From Burkholderia sp. H160 (GTDB taxonomy: Bacteria; Pseudomonadota; Gammaproteobacteria; Burkholderiales; Burkholderiaceae), in the NCBI GenBank assembly GCA_000173575.1, contig ABYL01000017.1:16247-80246 (forward strand): a DNA stretch of 64,000 bases, read 5' to 3'. Shown here piece by piece: positions 1-11,759 of the stretch (positions are counted from its first letter, which is position 1; every line of letters begins with the position of its first letter). The translations under genes and the position numbers were made by a program. The notes beneath the pieces are model-generated. The model did no database searches. It worked only from the letters and a program-made list of their open reading frames with translations, and was not told where the DNA came from.

Positions 1-348
1 GCGATCATCACCGTAGCGCTCGTGCTGGTTGTCATCGCGTTCGTGATTTTTGGGGTGTCGGCGAAGAGCATCGCAGGGCTCGTGCTCGGCGTGATCATCC
101 TCGACATCGGGGTGCAGGCTGCGCAGATTTCGAATCAGTCGCGCATCTACGCGTTGAAGCCCGATGCGCGTAGCCGCGTGAATACCGTGTACATGGTCGC
201 GTATTTCATCGGCGGGGCGCTGGGTTCGGGTGTCGGCGCGATCGTGTGGCCGGTGTTCGGGTGGATCGGCGTCAGTATCGCGGGGATCGTGTTTGCCGGG
301 CTCGGGGCGTGGAATCATTTGCGGTTGCCGGCGCGGGCTGGGCAATGA
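1..348 (+). CDS. MFS transporter, C-terminal part (cut by window start)
   Basis: The reading frame is open from base 1 and stops at 348, so only the last 115 residues are visible and the true start lies outside the window. These residues hold about four hydrophobic membrane segments. Between two of them is the stretch SRVNTVYMVAYFIGGALGS, which resembles the last third of DHA1-type major facilitator proteins such as the YnfM/AraJ-like efflux permeases. The protein would be an inner-membrane proton-coupled exporter; its substrate cannot be told from this fragment. A short basic tail ends the protein. No hairpin terminator is obvious directly after the stop. Confidence 0.8.
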   Translation, partial: AIITVALVLVVIAFVIFGVSAKSIAGLVLGVIILDIGVQAAQISNQSRIYALKPDARSRVNTVYMVAYFIGGALGSGVGAIVWPVFGWIGVSIAGIVFAGLGAWNHLRLPARAGQ

Positions 349-390
349 GCGCCCGCTTCGATCTTTGACTAATGATTGGGGCGGCCGAGG

Positions 391-552
391 CTAGGACTGG
401 AACACGCCGAGCAGAAACGTGACCACGAACACGACGAGGAAGATGTAGAACAGGATCTTTGCGATCTCGGCCGCGCCGGTCGCGATGCCGGTAAAGCCGA
501 ACACGGCCGCGATGATCGCAATCACGAAGAAGACGACGGCATAGTGAAGCAT
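391..552 (-). CDS. DUF1328 small membrane protein (copy 1)
   Basis: This 53-residue protein consists almost entirely of two hydrophobic segments (about residues 3-25 and 30-50) joined by the short motif [17 protein letters not shown], typical of the DUF1328/YtjA family of small inner-membrane proteins of unknown role. I chose the ATG at 552 because AGGGAGAAG sits just upstream at normal spacing; the open frame extends 14 codons further but without a ribosome site. It is paralogous to the next minus-strand gene (646-822), which lies upstream on the same strand, so the two are probably co-transcribed. The family is often linked with envelope or osmotic stress, but nothing here proves that. Confidence 0.85.
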   Translation of the reverse strand: MLHYAVVFFVIAIIAAVFGFTGIATGAAEIAKILFYIFLVVFVVTFLLGVFQS

Positions 553-645
553 GGCGCTTCTCCCTTTTGTCGGGCTGGCATCGACTACGAGCAAGCCGCG
601 CGCCTGCTACGAATCCGCGGCTTGCCGCCACTGCAACGGGCCACG

Positions 646-822
646 TTAATCGATCATTTTCTTCGTCACCACGAAGCCCAGCACGAGAAACACCACGCAC
701 AGCACCACGAAAACGAAGAACAGGAACTTCGCGATCGCCGCCGCGCCGGCCGCGATGCCGGTAAAGCCGAGAAGACCCGCGATCACCGCGATGATTGCGA
801 AGATGAGTGCCCACTTCAACAT
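646..822 (-). CDS. DUF1328 small membrane protein (copy 2)
   Basis: A 58-residue two-helix membrane protein with the same core as its neighbour ([18 protein letters not shown]), followed by a short charged tail ending KKMID. The start at 822 is supported by GGGAGGAAG immediately upstream. The frame is open for another 34 codons upstream, but that stretch reads like non-coding DNA. The gene lies about 90 bases upstream of the first DUF1328 copy on the same strand, so this looks like a local tandem duplication. Its function is not known; the family is usually predicted to sit in the inner membrane. Confidence 0.85.
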   Translation of the reverse strand: MLKWALIFAIIAVIAGLLGFTGIAAGAAAIAKFLFFVFVVLCVVFLVLGFVVTKKMID

Positions 823-1155
823 GATGGCTTCCTCCCGAAACAATGAATGAACGATCGGCTCAACGCTATCGATGTTACGCGCGCGGCTTCGCGACGACGT
901 GAATTGCGCGGCCAGCGACGCCATTGACTTAGTCGTAAAGCCAGTCTGACAAATCCTCGCCGCAGCGCAGCATAATCGTCGTAGGAGTGCGTCGACGCTA
1001 ACACCGGAGCATGCCTACAATAAAACCACGGCACGGCCGACAGCGCCGCTCCCGCACTTATTTACCACGCAATCAGGCGGGATCGACACCTGATCGACTG
1101 GCATGGCCCCGGACGGACCACCTCAACCGATGCATTCTCGACAGGGAGAACTGTC
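823..1155. other. Intergenic stretch between DUF1328 pair and entericidin-like gene
   Basis: No convincing gene is seen in these 333 bases. The stretch must hold the promoter for the minus-strand DUF1328 pair and the promoter for the plus-strand small lipoprotein at 1156, but I could not single out a good -35/-10 pair. No strong inverted repeat is apparent. Confidence 0.5.
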
Positions 1156-1293
1156 ATGACTCGACTGATCGCTTTGCTTGTGCTCGCAGGAACCGCGATG
1201 CTTGTCACCGGTTGCAACACGATCGCGGGGGCCGGCGAAGATATATCGAAGGGCGGCCACGCCATCTCGAACGAGGCGGAAAAGGCGAAATAA
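1156..1293 (+). CDS. Entericidin A/B-family small lipoprotein
   Basis: A 45-residue protein with a hydrophobic signal sequence ending in the lipobox VTGC (Cys20), followed by NTIAGAGEDISKGGHAI and a short Glu/Lys-rich helix. This is the classic entericidin (EcnA/EcnB) layout: a tiny lipoprotein with a TIxGxGxDI motif just after the lipidated cysteine. The start at 1156 is preceded by AGGGAGAA at good spacing. Entericidins form a toxin/antidote lipoprotein pair in enteric bacteria, but in betaproteobacteria a single copy like this is common and is mainly a stress- or stationary-phase membrane lipoprotein. No second copy is seen beside it. Confidence 0.88.
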   Translation: MTRLIALLVLAGTAMLVTGCNTIAGAGEDISKGGHAISNEAEKAK

Positions 1294-1340
1294 GCCGGCA
1301 CAGGGCAGCAGGTGCAGACCGACGCACTGCGGCGATTTAG

Positions 1341-3455
<2,115 letters not shown>

Positions 3456-3491
3456 GAGCGGGCGCGCGGTTCGACGAGAACCGCGCCGCCC

Positions 3492-4421
3492 CTACGCCGT
3501 GCCGTTCTTCTGGTAATCGAACCAGAAAGACAAGCCGACGCTGATCAGAATCACGAGCGTCGCGATCACCGTCGAGAGCGTGACCGGCTCGTCGAGCAAT
3601 AGCGCCCCCAGTATGACCGCGACCACCGGATTCACGTACATGCAACTGCTCGCGATAATCGGGCTCGTGTGACGGATCAGAAAACCGTACGCGACGAACG
3701 CGGCCATCGTCCCAATCAACATCAGATACAGGAACGCGACGAGCGGCAGGAAATGCAGCTCGCCCATCTGCTCGCCCGACGCCCACGAGACCAGCGTCGA
3801 GATCGCGCCACCGAGGCCGATCTGCAGCGCGGTCGACAGAAACAGGTCCGACGGCAGCTTCAGTTGCCCGGCCAGATGCGCGCCACCCGCCCAGAACAGC
3901 GCGCCGCACAGGATCGCGAGACTCCCGCCGGTCGAGCCCGGCGTGCTGTCGCCGTGACTCAGAATCACGATGCCGGCGAGCCCGAGCGCGACCGCGAACC
4001 ATTCGCCACGGCCGATCTCGCGTCCGGCGACGGCCGCGATCACGGTCGCGAACAGCGGCACGGTCGCGACCATCACGGCCGCGGTGCCGGTGCCGACCGT
4101 GCGCATGCCGTAGGCCAGCATGCCGCTCGACAGGCCCACCAGCATCGTGCCGACGAGGCCCGCGTTGCGGATTTCGGCGAAGCTCGGCCAGATCGGCTTG
4201 CGGCGCGCGGCGAACACGAACAGACCGATGCCGGCGAACAGGTTGCGCAAACCCGACAACAGGAGCGGCGGAAACGAGCCGAGCGCGACGTGCACGCCGA
4301 GGTAGGTCGAGCCCCACACCAGATAAACGACGGCCAAGGCGAGCGCGATCTGGCCGTTGTGCGACTGCGGCAGCCACAGCGGCCAGCCACGCGGAGAAAA
4401 ACCGGAAGGTTGCAGCGACAT
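3492..4421 (-). CDS. EamA/DMT-family transporter (YedA-like)
   Basis: A 309-residue inner-membrane protein with ten predicted helices arranged as two EamA repeats. The first starts with the family hallmark VYLVWGSTYLGVHVALGSFPP (residues about 32-52), and the second contains NPVVAVILGALLLDEPVT near residue 270, the usual P-V-A-x-x-x-G-x-x-x-x-x-E-x-x motif of drug/metabolite exporters. The best match in layout is YedA, a putative amino-acid or metabolite exporter. It converges on fadH and is separated from it by 36 bases. Substrate is unknown. Confidence 0.88.
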   Translation of the reverse strand: MSLQPSGFSPRGWPLWLPQSHNGQIALALAVVYLVWGSTYLGVHVALGSFPPLLLSGLRNLFAGIGLFVFAARRKPIWPSFAEIRNAGLVGTMLVGLSSGMLAYGMRTVGTGTAAVMVATVPLFATVIAAVAGREIGRGEWFAVALGLAGIVILSHGDSTPGSTGGSLAILCGALFWAGGAHLAGQLKLPSDLFLSTALQIGLGGAISTLVSWASGEQMGELHFLPLVAFLYLMLIGTMAAFVAYGFLIRHTSPIIASSCMYVNPVVAVILGALLLDEPVTLSTVIATLVILISVGLSFWFDYQKNGTA

Positions 4422-4758
4422 GCGTTCAGCCCGCCGTCGCCACGCGACCCTCGCCTGCGTCGATGCCTCTCGGGCGGGATGGCGGGCGCCGCATCGGCGA
4501 TGCGGTCTGACGGGCGAGGCTGGCGGACATGTCGGTGGAGCGGTAAGACGGTGGGCGGCGCCGGTAGCGCCAAAAACGGCTGCGGTGGCAGCAACGCATT
4601 ATGCAGTAAGCGCCGAGTGCGTCGCGCGACGAAATCGTAACTTTTTGGTGTTCCTGCAACAGAAAAGCCGGGGACGCGCCCCGGCTTGTGTTCAGTGTGG
4701 ACTCCCCGCGATGCGCGGCCGCGCATCGGCAGGATCGCTTAGCACCCTGGTTCGCGAC
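4422..4758. other. Intergenic stretch with terminator only
   Basis: These 337 bases lie upstream of the EamA gene and downstream of the MXKDX-repeat gene, both on the minus strand. The only structure I can support is the minus-strand terminator at 4663-4687. The remainder must contain the EamA promoter but no clear hexamer pair stands out. Open frames across it are arginine-rich and unlike real proteins. Confidence 0.5.
4663..4687 (-). terminator. Rho-independent terminator of the MXKDX-repeat gene
   Basis: AAGCCGGGG (4665-4673) and CCCCGGCTT (4679-4687) form a perfect 9-bp stem with a five-base loop. Read on the minus strand the stem is followed by CTTTTCTG, a short U tract, about 70 bases beyond the stop of the minus-strand gene ending at 4759. 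Confidence 0.75.
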
Positions 4759-5007
4759 TCAGTTGCCCATCGCGCCCGAAGCCTCATGTTTCATGCCCAT
4801 CGCGTCGCCGCCCTTTTTCATCGAATCGTGTTTCATCGCGTCCTTTTTCATGCTGTCCTTCGACATACTGTCCTTGGACATCGAATCTTTCGACATCGCA
4901 TCCTTCGACATCTCGTCGTGGGACATCGCGCCGCTCGCCTGCGCGAACGCCGTACCGCCGCCTGCCAGCATCAGCAACGCGATCGTGGTGATTGCAATCT
5001 TCTTCAT
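4759..5007 (-). CDS. Exported pentapeptide MXKDX-repeat protein
   Basis: An 82-residue protein with a clean signal peptide (MKKIAITTIALLMLAGGGTAFA, cleavage about residue 22). The rest is a tandem repeat of five-residue units of the form M-S/K-K/H-D-S/A. This fits the MXKDX pentapeptide-repeat family of small periplasmic proteins. The regular Met, Lys and Asp spacing could bind metal or protect against oxidation through methionine, but that is inference. The start at 5007 is chosen because the signal peptide begins there. It lies directly downstream of a molybdopterin oxidoreductase and cytochrome b on the same strand, as part of an envelope redox group. Confidence 0.85.
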   Translation of the reverse strand: MKKIAITTIALLMLAGGGTAFAQASGAMSHDEMSKDAMSKDSMSKDSMSKDSMKKDAMKHDSMKKGGDAMGMKHEASGAMGN

Positions 5008-5100
5008 GGGATGACTCCGTTGGTGGTGAATCAATCGAAACCGGCGTGAGCCGGCGTGCTTCCGAAGCTGCTGCCGCAGGCGAGCGTGCGCCCGTATGCG

Positions 5101-5904
5101 TCAGGAGCCTCCGAACCAGTTGTAGCCCTGGTCGACCCAATAGCCGCCGGGAAACGTGTTGGTGACGAATATCTCGACGATGTGCTTCGGATTCTTGTAG
5201 CCGAGCTTGGTTGGCATACGCAGCTTCATCGGGTAGCCGTATTTCGCGGGCAGCCGCTCGCCGTCGTAGGAAAACGTCAGCAGCGTTTGGGGATGCAAAG
5301 CGGTCGGCATATCGATGCTTTCGTAGTAGTCGTCCGCGCATCTGAAGCCGACGTACTTCGCCGTCGTATCCGCGCCGACCCGCCGCAAAAACTCGGCGAA
5401 CGGCGTGCCGCCCCAGCGGCCGATGGCGCTCCAGCCTTCGACGCAGATATGCCTCGTGATCTGCTCGGCGTGCGGCAGCGCGTACAGCTCGGGCAGCGTC
5501 CACACGCGCTGGCCGGTCACGAGGCCGCTCAGCTTCAGCCGGTAGTCGGAACCGTCGACGCGCGGCACCTCCTCGATGCCGTAGAACGCGTTGAATGGAA
5601 ACGGCCGCGTTATCTGCGCTTCGGTGTAGGTCGGCGCGAGCAGCTTTGGATCGAACAGCGCGGCCTGCGCGCGATCGTTCAGCCGTGACACGGCGGTGAG
5701 GAAGCGGTTCACGGAAGCGTCGTCGGTCAGCGAGCAGCCGGTCAGCATCGACAGGCCGCCGAGCGTCAATAGCTGCTTGCCGAACAGGCGCCGCGACGGC
5801 ATCGCGAGTTCGCGCTTCGCATCGATCAGGATCGATGCGCGGTCCAGCGAGTGGCTGCCTCGCTGCGTGGAATTGTCCGCTGCTTTTTCGATCGGCTTGT
5901 TCAT
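5101..5904 (-). CDS. Molybdopterin-dependent oxidoreductase, sulfite oxidase/MsrP type, Tat-exported
   Basis: A 267-residue protein with the oxidoreductase molybdopterin-binding fold. The motif RHICVEGWS holds C154, the expected cysteine ligand of the molybdenum. The closest described relatives are YedY/MsrP and sulfite-oxidase-like enzymes, which act in the periplasm. The N-terminal region contains SRRLFGKQLL (residues 37-46), a good twin-arginine motif, and then LTGC ending at C57, a lipobox, so it may be a Tat-exported lipoprotein. A second possible start is M35, right before the Tat motif. The cytochrome b gene at 5962-6597 is just upstream on the same strand and is the likely electron partner. 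Substrate (sulfite, methionine sulfoxide or other) is not decided by sequence. Confidence 0.85.
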   Translation of the reverse strand: MNKPIEKAADNSTQRGSHSLDRASILIDAKRELAMPSRRLFGKQLLTLGGLSMLTGCSLTDDASVNRFLTAVSRLNDRAQAALFDPKLLAPTYTEAQITRPFPFNAFYGIEEVPRVDGSDYRLKLSGLVTGQRVWTLPELYALPHAEQITRHICVEGWSAIGRWGGTPFAEFLRRVGADTTAKYVGFRCADDYYESIDMPTALHPQTLLTFSYDGERLPAKYGYPMKLRMPTKLGYKNPKHIVEIFVTNTFPGGYWVDQGYNWFGGS

Positions 5905-5961
5905 GATTCGACATCCGTAATGAATTCGCGTTGAGTTTTCATGAGCATGGGCAGACGCGGC

Positions 5962-6597
5962 TCAACGTCCCCGCAGCATCGCGAGCAGCGAGCGTGGCAC
6001 GAGCCCGACCATCGCCAGATGCACAGCGAGAAACGCGGCCAGTAGCGACATCGCGCTAAAGTGCACGACGCGCGCGTTGTCGTAGCCGCCCATCAGTTCG
6101 CGCAGAAGCGGAAACTGCGCCGACTTCCAGATCGCGAGCCCCGACAGCACGAGCACGATCAGATCGACGATCACGAACAGGTAGGCAAACTTCTGCACCG
6201 CGTTGTAGACGCGCAGATCGTCGTGCTTCAGCTTGCCGCGCAAGGCGGTGACGAAATCGCGCAGCACCGCGCGCGGTGTCAGCGGCAGGAACTTGCGCAG
6301 GAAGCGCCCGCTCGCGAGATTGAGCGAGAGATACACGAGGCCGTTGAACACCAGCAGCCACATCGCGGCGAAGTGCCATTGCAGCGCGCCGCCGAGCCAG
6401 CCGCCCAGCGTGATCGCGGTCGGAAAACTGAACGCCGGGAAAATCGGCGACGCGTCATAAATGCGCCAGCCCGACAGCATCATCACGATCGCCGCGAGCG
6501 CGTTCAGCCAATGCGTGATGCGCAGCCACAGCGGGTGAATGACGCCGCGTTTCGGTGCGGCGGGTGCGACGGGGCGCACGACGTGGGGCGTGGACAT
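5962..6597 (-). CDS. Cytochrome b/b561-type membrane subunit
   Basis: A 211-residue membrane protein starting at 6597, supported by GAGGAGAGC just upstream. It begins HPLWLRITHWLNALA, the first haem-ligating helix pattern of Ni/Fe-hydrogenase-type and thiosulfate-reductase-type cytochrome b proteins. Further histidines lie in the helices at LQWHFAAMWLL, ARVVHFSAMSL and FLAVHLAMVGL, enough for two haems. The frame stays open 93 codons upstream but those residues do not look like protein. It sits 57 bases upstream of the molybdopterin oxidoreductase gene and most likely delivers quinol electrons to it, analogous to MsrQ with MsrP though from a different cytochrome family. Confidence 0.87.
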   Translation of the reverse strand: MSTPHVVRPVAPAAPKRGVIHPLWLRITHWLNALAAIVMMLSGWRIYDASPIFPAFSFPTAITLGGWLGGALQWHFAAMWLLVFNGLVYLSLNLASGRFLRKFLPLTPRAVLRDFVTALRGKLKHDDLRVYNAVQKFAYLFVIVDLIVLVLSGLAIWKSAQFPLLRELMGGYDNARVVHFSAMSLLAAFLAVHLAMVGLVPRSLLAMLRGR

Positions 6598-6646
6598 GGG
6601 GCTCTCCTCGAGCAGCGGTAGAGAATGCGGGGGTGTACGTTGTCGA

Positions 6647-7513
6647 TCAACGGCACGCGGGAAGGTCGGCCGCTTGCAGCACTTCGCCGCTCGCATCGCT
6701 TTCGACGAACGCGACCACACCGAAGCGCTCAGCGGCGGCGTTGGCGAGCGCAGCGGGTTTCGCATCGCCGCTCGCATCGTGTATGTCGATATCCTGACGA
6801 ATCCGCGCATGACCGGCGACGAGTGGCACCGGACCGAACCATGCGCGCACGACTCGCTCGTGATGCAGCGTCGCACCGCGGTTTTCGCCCGCGTCGACCT
6901 GCGAGGTCAGCGCGTTCTCATAGACCGCCAGATAGGCGCTCAACTGACCCGCGGCCGATGCGGCCGTGCTGGTGAACTGCGCGTCGACATCAAACGCGCC
7001 GGGCGCATGCGGGCTCAACGAGAGCGCGACGCTCGCCTGCGCGGGTTCGGCGACCAGTTCGTCGATGCGGCGCTCGAAGCTGTCGTGTCGCGACCAGTCA
7101 CGCAGCTCGCGGCCTGCGACGAACACTTCCGGCGTGTAGATCGTGTGCGCGCCCGCGAGACGGCTCAGCGTCTCCTGACGTTCCGTGAAGCGATGCTGTG
7201 AAAAGCGGTCGGTCCAGCCGAGGCTGTTCCAGTAGTCGACGTGCAGCGCCAGTGGCACGATGCCGTGCGCGGCGCCATCGCTTTTCCATTGACCGAGCCA
7301 GCGGTCGGCGGGCGGGCAGCTATCGCATCCCTCGCTGCTGTATAGCTCGACGAGCGCCACCCGGTGCGCGGGGCTTTGCGTGGCGCACAGCGGGCCGGCC
7401 GCCCAGGCCGCGCTGATGCCAAAACCGTTCAGCAGAAGCAGCGCCAGCGCGACGGCGGGCGCAAGCAAAGACTTGAAGCGTTGATGGTTCGAGCGATTGT
7501 GCGCGGTCGACAT
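6647..7513 (-). CDS. DUF1223 exported thioredoxin-like protein
   Basis: A 288-residue protein with a hydrophobic export signal (about residues 15-39, ending SAAWAAG). The mature part starts with VALVELYSSEGCDSCPPADRW, in which C63 and C66 form a CXXC pair in a thioredoxin-like beginning, followed by LALHVDYWNSLGW and IYTPEVFVAGRE, hallmark segments of DUF1223. A beta-rich second half follows. It is predicted to be periplasmic with a possible disulfide or redox function; no activity is established for the family. It lies 49 bases upstream of the cytochrome b gene on the same strand, so it probably belongs to the same envelope redox transcript. Confidence 0.85.
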   Translation of the reverse strand: MSTAHNRSNHQRFKSLLAPAVALALLLLNGFGISAAWAAGPLCATQSPAHRVALVELYSSEGCDSCPPADRWLGQWKSDGAAHGIVPLALHVDYWNSLGWTDRFSQHRFTERQETLSRLAGAHTIYTPEVFVAGRELRDWSRHDSFERRIDELVAEPAQASVALSLSPHAPGAFDVDAQFTSTAASAAGQLSAYLAVYENALTSQVDAGENRGATLHHERVVRAWFGPVPLVAGHARIRQDIDIHDASGDAKPAALANAAAERFGVVAFVESDASGEVLQAADLPACR

Positions 7514-7622
7514 GACGTGCTCCGATCGTGATTTGCACGTTTGTCGAACCGCGCGGCCGGTTATGACAAGCTTTTTTAATTTTTTCCGGCGTGGGGTGAG
7601 CCTGCAAAAGCTCGCCCGCGAC

Positions 7623-8081
7623 TCAGTTGTAACTGACTACCACAGTCACGCGCGTATCGATGTCGGTGCGCTTAGCGTTCAGCGACAGCACGCCGCCCGC
7701 GCGGTCCACCGCGTAGTGCCCGTCGCGGGCCGGCTCGACGCGCCCGGCGCCGTCGACGAAACGCGCCGCCACCAGATCGCGCGACGGCACGTTGCCGTTC
7801 ACTTCCAGCGCGACATCCGCCCCGCTGACGACGTCTGGCGACGCGCTGAACGTCACCGTGCGCGAGAAGCGCTGACCCGCGACGCTCGCGCTATCGACAG
7901 CGACGCCAGCGGGCGTCGTATTCACGCTGATCTGCATCGGCGGTGCGACGACCATCCCCACGAACCGGATCACCCCGCCCGTCGCCGTCGATGCCGCCGA
8001 CACCGCCAGCGGCGTGGCGAGCAATGCCGCCACCGCGACTGTGCGACCGAACGTTTGCCACCGCTTTCTTTCCGCTTTCAT
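7623..8081 (-). CDS. Small exported protein, fimbrial-subunit-like beta fold
   Basis: A 152-residue protein starting at 8081 (AGGAGAGG upstream). A signal peptide spans about residues 1-29 (ends AVSAAS). The mature protein opens with TGGVIRFVGMVVAPPMQISV and ends TRVTVVVSYN, reminiscent of type-1 fimbrial subunits, whose first strand is a G-x-I-x-F-x-G motif and last strand a hydrophobic beta strand. It lacks the pilin cysteines and no chaperone or usher gene is nearby, so assignment as a pilin is weak. I would call it an exported protein of unknown function. Confidence 0.7.
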   Translation of the reverse strand: MKAERKRWQTFGRTVAVAALLATPLAVSAASTATGGVIRFVGMVVAPPMQISVNTTPAGVAVDSASVAGQRFSRTVTFSASPDVVSGADVALEVNGNVPSRDLVAARFVDGAGRVEPARDGHYAVDRAGGVLSLNAKRTDIDTRVTVVVSYN

Positions 8082-8360
8082 GCGCACCTCTCCTGTCAAT
8101 TGGCACGAGTGGCCTCGCGCCATTCACGCGCCATCCCGCGAATCGCTTCGCTGGAGTGCGGCCTTCGCTGCACACGTCTTAACGGCAATCCTCTGAGTGG
8201 CTTGAACGGATTGAGGCCGGCTGTTCCCTCGCTGTAAGTTGACCTGTCTGATGCTATCTCGAATTAAGCATAGGAGATGTCCTGTTTCATCTGGACCAAT
8301 TTTTGGATCATTCAGACAGGTTGCCAAATAGCGGGCAGGCGGTGTATCGTGTGCGCTGCT
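8082..8360. other. Upstream region of thiC with a widely spaced inverted repeat
   Basis: No gene is supported here. The stretch holds the thiC promoter, which I could not define precisely. ACCTGTCTGA at 8242-8251 and its exact complement TCAGACAGGT at 8312-8321 form a 10-base inverted repeat 60 bases apart. The region around 8250-8330 is AT-richer than its surroundings, as expected of a promoter. Confidence 0.5.
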
Positions 8361-10493
<2,133 letters not shown>

Positions 10494-10544
10494 GCGCCAA
10501 TAAGCGGCTTGCGTGATTCGCGCGAGCCAGCACGGCCGTATCGA

Positions 10545-10571
10545 AGCCCGCCAGCATGGCGGGCTTTTTTT
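10545..10571 (+). terminator. Rho-independent terminator after thiC
   Basis: AGCCCGCC (10545-10552), loop AGCAT, GGCGGGCT (10558-10565), followed by a run of seven T. A perfect 8-bp GC-rich stem 50 bases after the thiC stop. Confidence 0.92.
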
Positions 10572-10649
10572 ATTCCGCCGCGTCGGGCAGGCACGTTGCG
10601 TGCTGGAAGAAGGAGACCTTGGTTTCAAACAATGAACGGAGTCAGCATC

Positions 10650-10874
10650 ATGAAATCGATCCGTCAACTCGGCACCCGATTCGGCATACTCGCGGCCACC
10701 GTTTCACTCGTCGCGGGTCTCGCGGCATGCGGCGACATGTCCCCACGCACACGCGATACCGCGATCGGCGCGGGCGTCGGCGGCGCGGCCGGCGCGGCGA
10801 TCGGTGGCACGGGCTGGTCGACGCTGGGTGGCGCGGCGGTCGGCGGTGTCATCGGCAACCAGGTCGGCAAGTGA
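10650..10874 (+). CDS. Glycine-zipper lipoprotein (OsmB-like)
   Basis: A 74-residue lipoprotein. The signal sequence ends in LAAC (Cys27), then GDMSPRTRDTAIG leads into a glycine-zipper domain (GAGVGGAAGAAIGG and GGAAVGGVIGNQVG, residues about 40-73), which forms a tight membrane-associated helix hairpin. This layout matches OsmB and related small envelope-stress lipoproteins. The start at 10650 has CGGAG at eight-base spacing; an in-frame ATG at 10632 lacks one. No partner gene is evident. Confidence 0.85.
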   Translation: MKSIRQLGTRFGILAATVSLVAGLAACGDMSPRTRDTAIGAGVGGAAGAAIGGTGWSTLGGAAVGGVIGNQVGK

Positions 10875-11043
10875 GCGTTGCGGCCCGTGAGTGTCTAACG
10901 GTTCATACAGGACAACGAACGAAACGCGTTGAAACGAACTGAAATATGCGGTTGCGGATTTGCTTCAGCGTCGCCGCAGCAGGAGCGTAAGCTGCTGATA
11001 TCGGTGTCGCGTGAAGCGGCATCGGTTCATCGAGGAGCGCGCC

Positions 11044-11514
11044 ATGAAGTCCCGCGTCGTCACCCATCTTTGCGCGGTGCGCCTCTCGACGCCACGCGAT
11101 TCGTCCCGTTTTTCCGCCGGGTTCGCGCGACCCGCCGTCGCGATTTCCACGCTCGCCTCGAGCCTCTTTCTGGCCGGCTGCTATTACCCCGCCGGCTACT
11201 ATCCCGCCGGCTACTACACGTCGTACTATTCGACCGCGCCCGCGACGACAGCCGACCCGAACGCACCAGTGGCCGATACACAGCAGCCGCCTCAGGCGCA
11301 GGCGCAAATGCAGGTTGCGCCGCAGGATCTGCCGCCCGGTTATGCGGGCCCCGCGCCCGTGTATGTGGCGCCGCCGGTCTATCCCGCCTACTATCCGCCA
11401 CCTGCTTATCCTTACCCCGCCTATTACGGCTATCCCGCCTATTACGGACCGTCGATCGCGATCGGCATCGGCGGTTATTGGGGCGGCCATTGGGGCGGCC
11501 ACCACTGGCATTGA
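11044..11514 (+). CDS. Tyr/Pro/Gly-rich putative lipoprotein
   Basis: A 156-residue protein with a long positively charged N-terminus, a hydrophobic stretch and the lipobox LAGC, after which the chain is low-complexity: YYPAGYYPAGYYTSYY, then a Gln/Ala segment, then repeated PAYY/YPAYYGYPAYYG, ending GGYWGGHWGGHHWH. I chose 11044 because GAGGAG lies at six-base spacing; an upstream GTG at 11011 is possible. Tyr/Pro-rich lipoproteins of this sort are common in Burkholderia and are of unknown function. The His/Trp/Gly tail could bind metal, which is speculation. Confidence 0.75.
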   Translation: MKSRVVTHLCAVRLSTPRDSSRFSAGFARPAVAISTLASSLFLAGCYYPAGYYPAGYYTSYYSTAPATTADPNAPVADTQQPPQAQAQMQVAPQDLPPGYAGPAPVYVAPPVYPAYYPPPAYPYPAYYGYPAYYGPSIAIGIGGYWGGHWGGHHWH

Positions 11515-11759
11515 CGCGGCTTCTCCTGTCGTGAAGCACGCGCGCCGGCACCTCAGCAGCCGTCGCGCATACCCCGCCCGTACTTTCCCGGCTTGACGCG
11601 CCAATATGGCGCTCTATTCTTTGAAAGCTTCATGCATCACACGCTTAAATCAGGCGACGCCGCTATATCGAGGCCACTTGCGCGCGTCCGCCGTGCTACA
11701 GCGACGCGCCGTCATGCGCAGTCCCCCGCGTCGAATTGAACAACAACGAAGGAGACGTG

